Below, piece by piece: positions 43,393 through 49,653 of a stretch of DNA of 49,653 nucleotides. Source of the stretch: Variovorax sp. WDL1 (lineage in GTDB: Bacteria > Pseudomonadota > Gammaproteobacteria > Burkholderiales > Burkholderiaceae_C). Location of the stretch: contig NZ_LMTS01000228.1 in the NCBI RefSeq assembly GCF_001541225.1, forward strand, positions 13,939-63,591, in the 5' to 3' direction. Below the pieces are notes generated by a model. That model was not told where the DNA came from. It searched no databases and was given only the letters and a program-made list of their open reading frames with translations. Made by a program: the position numbers and the translations under genes. Position 1 is the first letter of the stretch; each line of letters begins with the position of its first letter.

Positions 43393-45453
43393 ATGTTTGT
43401 ATTGTTCGAAGAAGCCGGCAAGTACCTGGGCGGCCGCGTGCTGTCGGAGGCGGAGTCCTCGGCGCAGGTGGAGCTCGATTCCGGCAAGCGCGTCAAGGTG
43501 AAGGCTGCCAACATCGTGCTGCGCTTCGAGAAGCCGGCGCCGGCCCAGATGCTGGACGAAGCACGCGAGCTCGCCGCCGGCATGGACCTCGACCTGGCCT
43601 GGGAATTCGCACCTGAAGGGGAATTCGGCTTTGCCGAGCTGGCCTCCGACTATTTCCAGGCCCAGCCCGCCCTCGCCCAGCAGGCCGCTTCGCTCCTGGC
43701 GCTGTTCGAGGCGCCGCACTACTTCCGCCGCGCCGGCAAGGGCCGCTTCAAGAAGGCGCCGGCCGAGATCGTGCAGCAGGCGCTCGCCGCCATCGAGAAG
43801 AAGAAGCAGGTGCAGGCCCAGATCGCCGAATGGGCCGCGCAGCTCGGCGCCGGCGAGTGCCCGGCGCCGGTGCGCGAGCAGCTCTACAAGATCCTCTTCA
43901 AGCCCGACAAGAACGCGCCCGAATACAAGGCCGTGGTGGAGGCCGCGCGCGCCACGCAGCGCCCGCCGCTCGAACTGCTGCAGCGCGCCGGCGCGATCGA
44001 CTTGCCCTACCAATTCCACTGGCGCCGCTTCCTGTTCGAGAACTTCCCGAAGGGCACCGGTTTCCCGGCGCTCAAGGCCCCGGCCATCGCAGACGAGCTG
44101 CCGCTGGCCGAGGTGCAGGCCTTCTCGGTCGATGACTCGCACACCACCGAGATCGACGATGCGCTCTCGGTGACGGGCCTGGGCAGCGGCACGGTGCGCG
44201 TCGGCATCCACATCGCGGCACCGGGCCTCGCGCTGGCGCCCGGCAGCCCGATCGACCAGGTGGCGCGCGCGCGCATGTCCACCGTCTACATGCCGGGCCA
44301 CAAGATCACGATGCTGCCCGACGAGGTGGTGGACACCTACACGCTGCAGGAGGGCCGTGACTGCCCGGCCGTCTCGCTCTATGCCGATTTCGACGAGGCC
44401 ACGCTGGCACTGAAGGCCACCGCGACCCGCCTCGAGCGCGTGCCCATCGTGGCCAACCTGCGGCACGACCAGCTCGACGGCTTCATCACCCAGGCGTGGC
44501 TCGAAGACGCCTCGGTCGACAGCGCGGGCACGCCCGATGTGGCCGCGCGGCTGCGCGAGCCGCTGTCCTTCCTGTTCCGCCTCGCCAAGCAGCTGAAGGC
44601 GCAGCGCGAGGTGGTGCGCGGCAAGCCCGAGAGCTTCAACCGTCCCGACTACAACTTCCGCCTGCCCGACGCCCACGGCGAGCCCACCGGAGGCGAGCGG
44701 GTGCAGATCACGACGCGCCAGCGCGGCGCGCCGCTGGACCTGATCGTGTCCGAGGCGATGATCCTGGCCAACAGCAGCTGGGGCGGCTGGCTCGGCGAGC
44801 TCGGTGTGCCTGCGCTCTACCGCAGCCAGGCCAGCCTGGCGCCCGGCATCAAGGTGCGCATGGGCACCAAGGCGCTTCCGCATGCCGGTCTCGGCGTGAA
44901 GAGTTACGCCTGGAGCACCTCCCCGCTGCGCCGCTACACCGACCTGGTGAACCAGTGGCAGATCATCGCGGCCGCGCGCCATGGCAAGACAGCCGCGCTG
45001 GCAGCGCCCTTCAAGCCCAAGGACGCCGACCTGTTCTCCATCCTCTCCGGCTTCGACGCCGCCTACAGCGCCTACAACGCGCACCAGGGCGCCATGGAGC
45101 GCTTCTGGACGCTCAAGTACCTGGAGCAGGAGGGCATCGCCGAGCTCGAGGCAACGCTGATCAAGGACTTGCCCAACGGCGCCCTGGCGCGTGCCGACGC
45201 GCTGCCGCTGGTGTTCCAGGTCACCGGCACCCAGGGGCTCGCGCGCGGGGCCCGCGTGCGCGTCAAGCTCGGCGAGGTCGACGAGATCGCCCTCGACGTG
45301 CACGGCACCGTTATCGAGCGCCTCGATACCGCGCCGGCCGAAGCAGTTGCCGAAGAAGAAGGCGACGTAGAGGAAGTCGCCGGGCCGATTGCCATTGCAG
45401 TCGATCTGGCCGACAGCGACGAGGCCGCCCCCCCGGAGAAGCTCCCGGCATGA
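43393..45453 (+). CDS. RNB-domain exoribonuclease (RNase II/R family)
   Basis: 686 aa from the ATG at 43393; the longer frame lies over the esterase gene. The RNB catalytic domain shows AFSVDDSHTTEIDDALSVTG, the four-acid metal site; compared with E. coli RNase II (Asp201, Asp207, Asp209, Asp210) the second Asp is Glu here, a conservative change seen in some RNB lineages. Later blocks are MSTVYMPGHKITMLPDEVV, AMILANSSWGGWLGELGVPALYRSQ and YAWSTSPLRRYTDLVNQWQI, typical of the family. An S1-like tail follows. It degrades single-stranded RNA from the 3' end. Its stop overlaps the next start (ATGA). Confidence 0.92.
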   Translation: MFVLFEEAGKYLGGRVLSEAESSAQVELDSGKRVKVKAANIVLRFEKPAPAQMLDEARELAAGMDLDLAWEFAPEGEFGFAELASDYFQAQPALAQQAASLLALFEAPHYFRRAGKGRFKKAPAEIVQQALAAIEKKKQVQAQIAEWAAQLGAGECPAPVREQLYKILFKPDKNAPEYKAVVEAARATQRPPLELLQRAGAIDLPYQFHWRRFLFENFPKGTGFPALKAPAIADELPLAEVQAFSVDDSHTTEIDDALSVTGLGSGTVRVGIHIAAPGLALAPGSPIDQVARARMSTVYMPGHKITMLPDEVVDTYTLQEGRDCPAVSLYADFDEATLALKATATRLERVPIVANLRHDQLDGFITQAWLEDASVDSAGTPDVAARLREPLSFLFRLAKQLKAQREVVRGKPESFNRPDYNFRLPDAHGEPTGGERVQITTRQRGAPLDLIVSEAMILANSSWGGWLGELGVPALYRSQASLAPGIKVRMGTKALPHAGLGVKSYAWSTSPLRRYTDLVNQWQIIAAARHGKTAALAAPFKPKDADLFSILSGFDAAYSAYNAHQGAMERFWTLKYLEQEGIAELEATLIKDLPNGALARADALPLVFQVTGTQGLARGARVRVKLGEVDEIALDVHGTVIERLDTAPAEAVAEEEGDVEEVAGPIAIAVDLADSDEAAPPEKLPA

Positions 45454-46313
45454 ACCTGCGCGACCTGAGCAGCCTGCAGCTCGCGCTCGGCATCTCGGTC
45501 GCCGCGCACGCCCTGCTGCTCGCGTTCCGCTTTGCCGACCCCGAGTCCTTCAACCGGGTCTTCACCGAGACGCCGCTGGAAGTCATCCTGGTCAACGCCA
45601 AGACCAACGAGCGCCCCGAGAAGGCCATGGCCATTGCCCAGAGTTCGCTGGCAGGCGGCGGCGACCTCGATCGCGGCCGAGCCACCAGTCCGCTGCCGCC
45701 CTCGACCTTCACCACCATCGGCGACTCGATGGAAGACGCCCAGCGCCAGGTGGAGGCCATGCAGGCCCAGCAGATGCTGCTGCTGGCGCAGATCAAGGAG
45801 CAGCTCGCCACGATGCCGGCGCCCGACCCGCGCCACCAGGGCAATCCCAGCGAGGCCGCGGCGCGCGAAGAAAAGCGCCGTCAGCTGATCAAGATCCTGG
45901 CCGAGATCGAGCGCCGGGTGAACGAGGAGAACGCGCGGCCCAAGAAACGCTACCTGAGCCCGGCGACGCGCGAAGCCACCTACGCCGTCTATGTCGACGC
46001 GCTGCGCCGCAAGATCGAGGCACGCGGCACCGAGAACTTCCCGGAGCTCGCGGGCAAGAAGCTCTATGGCGAGCTCACGATGATGGTGACCGTCAACTTC
46101 GACGGCGCGATCCTCGGCACCGAGATCATCGAAGGCTCCGGCAATTCCACGCTCGACCGCCGCGCGCAGGCCATCGTGCGCAGCATCGGCAACTTCGGCA
46201 AGTTCACCGACGCGATGCGGCGGCAGACCGACCAGATCGTGCTGCCCTCGCGCTTCAAGTTCACCCGCGACGAGACGCTCGAGGCGCAGGTCTCCTCGTC
46301 GTCCAAGCAGTGA
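45450..46313 (+). CDS. TonB-like energy-transducing protein
   Basis: 287 aa. One N-terminal membrane helix (SSLQLALGISVAAHALLLAFRF), a long periplasmic region with a charged coiled coil (QRQVEAMQAQQMLLLAQIKEQL and EEKRRQLIKILAEIERRVNEENARPKKRYLSPATREATYAVYV), and a C-terminal TonB-type domain (KLYGELTMMVTVNFDGAILGTEIIEGSGNSTLDRRAQAIVRS). No exbB/exbD or TonB-dependent receptor is nearby, so it may be an orphan TonB or a TonB-fold protein with a different role. It is translationally coupled to the exoribonuclease upstream. Confidence 0.85.
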   Translation: MNLRDLSSLQLALGISVAAHALLLAFRFADPESFNRVFTETPLEVILVNAKTNERPEKAMAIAQSSLAGGGDLDRGRATSPLPPSTFTTIGDSMEDAQRQVEAMQAQQMLLLAQIKEQLATMPAPDPRHQGNPSEAAAREEKRRQLIKILAEIERRVNEENARPKKRYLSPATREATYAVYVDALRRKIEARGTENFPELAGKKLYGELTMMVTVNFDGAILGTEIIEGSGNSTLDRRAQAIVRSIGNFGKFTDAMRRQTDQIVLPSRFKFTRDETLEAQVSSSSKQ

Positions 46314-46327
46314 CCGAGCGAGGCACC

Positions 46328-47170
46328 ATGGATCTTTACTGCGTGATGGGCAACCCGGTGGAGCACAGCCGCTCGCCCTGGATTCACGCGCGCTTCGCCG
46401 AGCTGACAGGCCAGGCGCTGGACTACGGCCGCCGCCTGGTGCCGCTGGACGGCTTCGAGGCCGCGGTGGCGGCCTTCCGCGCCGAGACGGCCGGCACGGC
46501 GCGCGGCTGCAACATCACCGTCCCCTTCAAGTTCGAGGCCGCAGCGCTGGCGCAGCACCTGAGCCTGCGCGCCATGCTGGCACGCGCGGTCAACACGCTG
46601 CGCTTCGACGCGGACGGCATCCATGGCGACAACACCGACGGCGCCGGCCTCGTCGCCGACATCGCGCAGCACGCCGGCGTCACGCTGGCGGGCAGCGAGC
46701 TGCTGCTGCTGGGCGCCGGCGGCGCCGCGGCCGGCGTGCTGGGCCCGCTGCTGGAGGCCGGCCCGCGCCGCGTGGTGGTAGCCAACCGCACGCTGGCCAA
46801 GGCCATCGCGCTGGTGCGGCACCACGCAGCACTCGCGCTGCAGCACGGCATCACGCTGGAGGCCCATGAACTGCAGTCCGTGCCCGGCGAGTTCGACGTC
46901 ATGGTGAACGGCACCGCCTCCAGTCTCGCCGGGGGCGAGGTGCCGGTGCCGGCACGCGTGCTGCGGCGCGGCGCACTGGCCGTCGACATGATGTACGGAC
47001 CGGCCGCAGCGGGCTTCATGGCGTGGGCGCGCGAACACGGCGCCGTGCCGCGCGACGGGCTGGGCATGCTGGTCGAACAGGCGGCGGAATCCTTCGCCTT
47101 CTGGCGCGGCGTGCGGCCGCCCTCGGCGCAGGTGCTGGCCGAACTGCGCGCGGTGGTCGACGGCAAGTGA
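46328..47170 (+). CDS. aroE: Shikimate 5-dehydrogenase
   Basis: 280 aa from the ATG at 46328 (DLYCVMGNPVEHSRSPWIHARFAE); a GTG six codons upstream overlaps the tonB-like stop. AroE reduces 3-dehydroshikimate with NADPH. The substrate site is visible in GNPVEHSRSP and GCNITVPFKFEA (catalytic Lys) and RAVNTLRFDADGIHGDNTDGAGLV (catalytic Asp). The Rossmann domain has LLLLGAGGAAAGVLGPLLEAGPRRVVVANRT. It serves the same pathway as the DAHP synthase in this window. The stop overlaps the mtgA start. Confidence 0.97.
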   Translation: MDLYCVMGNPVEHSRSPWIHARFAELTGQALDYGRRLVPLDGFEAAVAAFRAETAGTARGCNITVPFKFEAAALAQHLSLRAMLARAVNTLRFDADGIHGDNTDGAGLVADIAQHAGVTLAGSELLLLGAGGAAAGVLGPLLEAGPRRVVVANRTLAKAIALVRHHAALALQHGITLEAHELQSVPGEFDVMVNGTASSLAGGEVPVPARVLRRGALAVDMMYGPAAAGFMAWAREHGAVPRDGLGMLVEQAAESFAFWRGVRPPSAQVLAELRAVVDGK

Positions 47171-48006
47171 AGGCTCTGCTGCGCTGGGTGCTGTGCCTGC
47201 TGTTCGCGGCGGTCGCGCTCGAGGTCTTCTTCATCGGCCGCATCGCAGCGATGGCGGTGATCGATCCGCAATCCACCGCATTCCAGCGCTCCGAGGCCTG
47301 GCAGCTCGCGACCGAGGGGCGACGCAACGGCGATCGCATCGAGCGCCGCGCAGGGCCGCCCCAAGCAAGCGAGCGCCCCCTCGGGGGGCAGCGAGGACAC
47401 GCCAGTGCCGAGCGTGGGGGCCTCAAGGAATGGAGACAGGAATGGGTGCCCTATGGCCGGATCGCCGACACCCTGAAGCGCGCCGTGATCGCGAGCGAGG
47501 ACAGCGAGTTCATCTACCACAACGGCGTCGAGTGGGAGGCCGTCGAGCGCGCGCGCCAGCGCAATGCCAGGGCCGAACAGATCGCGGCCCGGCGCGCGGC
47601 ACAGATGCGTGCCCGCGGCAAGGAACCGCGCCCGATCCAGCTGCGCGGCGGCTCGACCATCACCCAGCAATTGGCAAAGAACCTGCTGCTGTCGGGCGAG
47701 CGCACGCTGCTGCGCAAGGGCCAGGAGCTGCTGCTCGCGGTCGCGCTGGAGCTGCTGCTGGACAAGCAACGCATCCTGGAGATCTACTTGAACAGCGTGG
47801 AGTGGGGCGAAGGCATCTTCGGTGCCGAGGCGGCCGCGCAGCACTACTTCAGGAAGCCGGCCTCGAGGCTCGGCGCGCAGGAGGCCGCGCGGCTGGCGGT
47901 GATGCTGCCGAGCCCGAAGTTCTTCGAGCGGCGGTCCGGATCGGCCTACCTCGCTGGCCGCACGGCCACGATCGTGGCGCGCATGCCATCGGCCGATCTG
48001 CCCTGA
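47167..48006 (+). CDS. mtgA: Monofunctional peptidoglycan glycosyltransferase
   Basis: 279 aa, GTG start overlapping the aroE stop; the aroE-mtgA pair is conserved in betaproteobacteria. One membrane helix (LLRWVLCLLFAAVALEVFFIG) is followed by the family-51 transferase: VIASEDSEFIYHNGVEWEAVERA with the catalytic Glu, RGGSTITQQLAKNLLLSGERTLLRKGQELLLAVALELLLDKQRILEIYLNSVEWGEGIFGAEAAAQHYF. About 23 extra residues (roughly residues 63-85, within RAGPPQASERPLGG and beyond) are inserted before the catalytic region. They are encoded by a palindromic GC-rich element that keeps the frame. Catalytic motifs are intact, so activity may be kept. Confidence 0.95.
   Translation: MKALLRWVLCLLFAAVALEVFFIGRIAAMAVIDPQSTAFQRSEAWQLATEGRRNGDRIERRAGPPQASERPLGGQRGHASAERGGLKEWRQEWVPYGRIADTLKRAVIASEDSEFIYHNGVEWEAVERARQRNARAEQIAARRAAQMRARGKEPRPIQLRGGSTITQQLAKNLLLSGERTLLRKGQELLLAVALELLLDKQRILEIYLNSVEWGEGIFGAEAAAQHYFRKPASRLGAQEAARLAVMLPSPKFFERRSGSAYLAGRTATIVARMPSADLP
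47353..47422 (+). repeat. Palindromic GC-rich element inserted in frame in mtgA
   Basis: About 70 bp from GGGCCGCCCC (47353-47362) to GTGGGGGCC (47414-47422), imperfect inverted ends, with an inner perfect palindrome around GCCCCCTCGGGGGGC (47374-47388). The pattern is that of REP-like intergenic elements I have seen in Comamonadaceae genomes. It lies where related MtgA proteins have a short, variable linker. Confidence 0.65.
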
Positions 48007-48126
48007 TCCGACAGGGCAGCGCTGGCGCGTGCGAGGGGAAATCTGGAGCGGGAAACGAGACGTGTACTAGGACAGTAAGTCGTTGATTCCCAATCACTTC
48101 CTTCGCCGTGATACCTAGCGAAGACC

Positions 48127-48378
48127 TCAATTGTAGCCTTGTTTTTCGTCCTCGGCAACGAGTTCATCCAAAGAAATCCAACGACGTCCATAGACCCGCA
48201 CTCCGGCACACCACATCCCCCACTTGGCACATCGCAGTCCGCGACTGGCTCGAACTCGGCGCCCAGCACGCCGTCCGCTGTTCTCTATCCGCCACTGTGA
48301 TACCCGCTGAGGAACGTCTTCGCTGACGCCATGGGGTTGACGGCGCCTGGGAGCGGCAGCACCTACAACGCGCTCCAC
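48127..48378 (-). pseudogene. Possible truncated gene end, unknown function
   Basis: The last ~40 residues (CAKWGMWCAGVRVYGRRWISLDELVAEDEKQGYN in part) look like real protein, while the N-terminal half is Arg-rich and resembles translated noise. It is probably the C-terminus of a gene whose front is lost or shifted. No family recognised. Confidence 0.25.
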
Positions 48379-48408
48379 GTCACCAACACCGACGCCTGTT
48401 CAGAAGAG

Positions 48409-48450
48409 CGCGCGCAACCAGACCCCACGTCTGCGCGCGATTCTTTATTG
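48409..48450 (+). terminator. Possible terminator-like hairpin in the scar region
   Basis: CGCGCGCA (48409-48416) can pair with TGCGCGCG (48432-48439), with an inner AGAC/GTCT stem alternative, followed by ATTCTTTATT. The loop is long and the T tract broken, so the call is weak. Confidence 0.3.
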
Positions 48451-48654
48451 GTATATCAGGATGCCTGGGTAGGCATGACGGCCGCGAGTTTGCTCTGTCC
48501 CCCTGGAGGCCGGGCAACGAACGCCATCCCATCGCGCCGCCTGAGACCGCTGGCATATCAGGCCATACCTAGACGGTTTTGCAGAAGCCGCAACTTCTTA
48601 CGACCCTGATAGCGTGAGCGTCACTGTCGAGCCTACGTGCCGATGCTAGACCTT

Positions 48655-48846
48655 TTAGCCGATGAATTTTTGCACATCGAGCACACGACGACTACCAGTT
48701 GAGCGAACTGGTGAGAAGTACTCAAGCCACATGACGAAGCGGCTCTCGGGACCCGCTCCCTGCACAGACAACAGGCCGACCATGAGATCGGTTGCAAAGG
48801 AGTCGGCCGTGTAGTTCTTCTCCTGGAAGGAGACGGAGCATGTATG
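48655..48846 (-). pseudogene. Truncated C-terminal gene fragment, unknown function
   Basis: About 63 residues with ordinary composition (SVSFQEKNYTADSFATDLM, then VGLLSVQGAGPESRFVMWL, then EYFSPVRSTGSRRVLDVQ) followed by a stop. Its front half would lie over the plus-strand gene that starts at 48840, so it cannot be whole. It is probably what remains after the insertion or deletion that made this junction. I do not recognise the family. Confidence 0.4.
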
Positions 48847-49595
48847 AGAACAAGAACGATGCGCCAACATCAAAGGTGTTCTACCGTCCGATCGAAGCGT
48901 CCATTCGCTGGGCCGGGTTGCTGCGATATGAGCAAGTGATCCTGGCCTCGATTTCGTCGCCAAGGAACCTGCCGGAATCGTTGGACTGCCCACGCTGGGG
49001 CGAACTGCGGCTGTACACCGACCGCATTTACGACGGCATCCTCAATGGGGAACTGCCCTTCGGGCAGAACGGTATCACGGCACACGATACCGCGCTGATC
49101 GACTCTCCTGATTTGACGGTTCGCCACGTCGATCTGAAGCGCTGGATGCGTCAGCACTACCCCGAGCAGCGTCCCGGCTTTCTCTTCTCCCGCAGCGAGC
49201 GCATCGCCCACCCCTTCATCTCGCTGGAAACCGGACAAGCCATGTTGGTCGAGCGGCTGGCCCTGAAATCCGCTCTGGACCAGTACAAGCGCCAACTGCA
49301 CGAGCTGCAGGAAAAGCATGACGCGCTGCTCAAGCAATCCGCTGTGACCCCTGTCTGTGCGCAGTGCCCGATGAGCGACCGCGCCGAAGCAACCTACCTG
49401 AACATCATCGGCGGCATGCTGGACCTGATGCTCGGCCAATCCCCGTCGGGCACACCATACTCCACCTTCAAGACCCAGGAATCCGTGGTGAGCGCTTTGG
49501 TCGCGCATCACAGCGGCGCCATGGGCATCGCGGAGCGGACGTTGAACGGCAAGTTCGCCACGGCCAGGCGCCGGCTGCGTAGCGCGACAGTTTGA
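48840..49595 (+). CDS. Island-associated protein of unknown function
   Basis: 251 aa from the ATG at 48840, preceded by GGAAGGAG about 8 bp upstream. N-terminal part: YRPIEASIRWAGLLRYEQVILASISSPRNLPESLDCPRW and LRLYTDRIYDGILNGELPFG. A coiled coil lies at about residues 141-165 (LALKSALDQYKRQLHELQEKHDALLKQ), then a CAQCP motif, and a C-terminal basic segment (ERTLNGKFATARRRLRSA) that might bind nucleic acid. I recall similar proteins at genomic islands in proteobacteria, but not a function. An inverted-repeat cluster follows at once. Confidence 0.6.
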   Translation: MYENKNDAPTSKVFYRPIEASIRWAGLLRYEQVILASISSPRNLPESLDCPRWGELRLYTDRIYDGILNGELPFGQNGITAHDTALIDSPDLTVRHVDLKRWMRQHYPEQRPGFLFSRSERIAHPFISLETGQAMLVERLALKSALDQYKRQLHELQEKHDALLKQSAVTPVCAQCPMSDRAEATYLNIIGGMLDLMLGQSPSGTPYSTFKTQESVVSALVAHHSGAMGIAERTLNGKFATARRRLRSATV

Positions 49596-49612
49596 AGTTT
49601 TCCAGCTTGTAC

Positions 49613-49640
49613 ATGCAATCGCGGAGATTGCATTTGCAAT
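49613..49640. promoter_or_regulatory. Overlapping palindromes built from ATTGCA/TGCAAT
   Basis: ATGCAATC (49613-49620) and GATTGCAT (49626-49633) form an 8-bp inverted repeat with loop GCGGA. ATTGCA (49627-49632) and TGCAAT (49635-49640) form a second, overlapping one. It could be an operator for a gene beyond the window or a hairpin ending the 251-aa gene. Confidence 0.4.
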
Positions 49641-49653
49641 GTCTTTCCGCAGC

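Larger units (their letters stand above)
48007..48839. other. Gene-poor scar between mtgA and an island-type gene
   Basis: About 830 bp of lower-GC sequence with no complete gene. Two minus-strand frames look like gene ends: 48127-48378 (ending YGRRWISLDELVAEDEKQGYN) and 48655-48846 (ending VRSTGSRRVLDVQKFIG). A hairpin with a T-rich flank lies at 48409-48450. I see no tRNA, integrase or attachment site. It reads as decayed DNA at the edge of a mobile or island region. Confidence 0.45.

Noticed and set aside
43339..45303. 654-aa minus-strand ORF opposite the exoribonuclease
   Set aside because: Shadow of a gene with clear RNB motifs; repetitive His/Arg/Gly composition.

Overview
The window is about 50 kb of GC-rich chromosome. 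The gene set (miaB-glrK-glrG-glrR, opgH, ffh, ccsA-like/pilS/pilR/ampD, nrdA/nrdB, accB/accC/prmA, rodA/tldD, aroE/mtgA), a Lys/Ala/Pro histone H1-like protein and the protein sequences all fit a betaproteobacterium of the Burkholderiales, most like Comamonadaceae (Variovorax or relatives). The genus is inferred from general resemblance, not from a search. Most of the window is ordinary core genome. Two stretches look accessory: about 3.1-5.9 kb and from 48.0 kb to the end.

Layout. 1-3080: the tail of a nonribosomal peptide synthetase with a terminal carrier domain, a 4'-phosphopantetheinyl transferase and two overlapping alpha/beta-hydrolases. 3081-5862: a lower-GC insert with a CesT-like small acidic protein and a long helical protein broken by one frameshift. 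5916-10380 (minus): an RND efflux permease and its adaptor. 10593-16079: an exported protein, miaB, and the complete GlrK-GlrG-GlrR signalling operon. 16080-18466: a regulatory region and opgH, meeting ffh (minus) at a shared terminator. 20021-24963: a CcsA/YpjD-like membrane protein, a small zinc-ribbon-like protein, pilS, pilR and ampD. 25185-29616: NrdR boxes, nrdA and nrdB. 29812-31200: histone H1-like gene and a PfkB kinase, convergent. 31252-36652 (minus): DUF3426 protein, prmA, accC, accB, tlpA and a conserved hypothetical. 36721-38650: mpl and a DUF985 cupin. 38673-42679 (minus): rodA, tldD and an attenuator-controlled DAHP synthase. 42759-48006: YqiA-like esterase, an RNB exoribonuclease, a TonB-like protein, aroE and mtgA. 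48007-49653: a gene-poor scar and an island-type gene.

The two strongest discoveries are regulatory. First, a 24-codon minus-strand ORF at 39885-39959 carries the run FFFSYFWF. It is followed by a GC-rich hairpin with a T tract just before the DAHP synthase start, and a 7-nt segment inside the ORF can pair with the terminator's 5' arm. This is the full logic of a ribosome-mediated Phe/Tyr/Trp attenuator. Second, between glrR and opgH there is an exact TGTC-N10-GACA site (the known GlrR recognition motif), a near-consensus IHF site and a canonical -24/-12 sigma-54 promoter in the right order. This suggests that the GlrK/GlrR envelope-signalling system drives opgH or a transcript in its leader.

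Other points of interest are a palindromic element inserted in frame in mtgA, a stepwise-diverged hexanucleotide repeat in the DUF3426 gene, NrdR boxes upstream of nrdA, an orphan chaperone/effector-like pair, and a nonribosomal peptide module lacking a thioesterase but followed by two hydrolases with non-serine nucleophile elbows.
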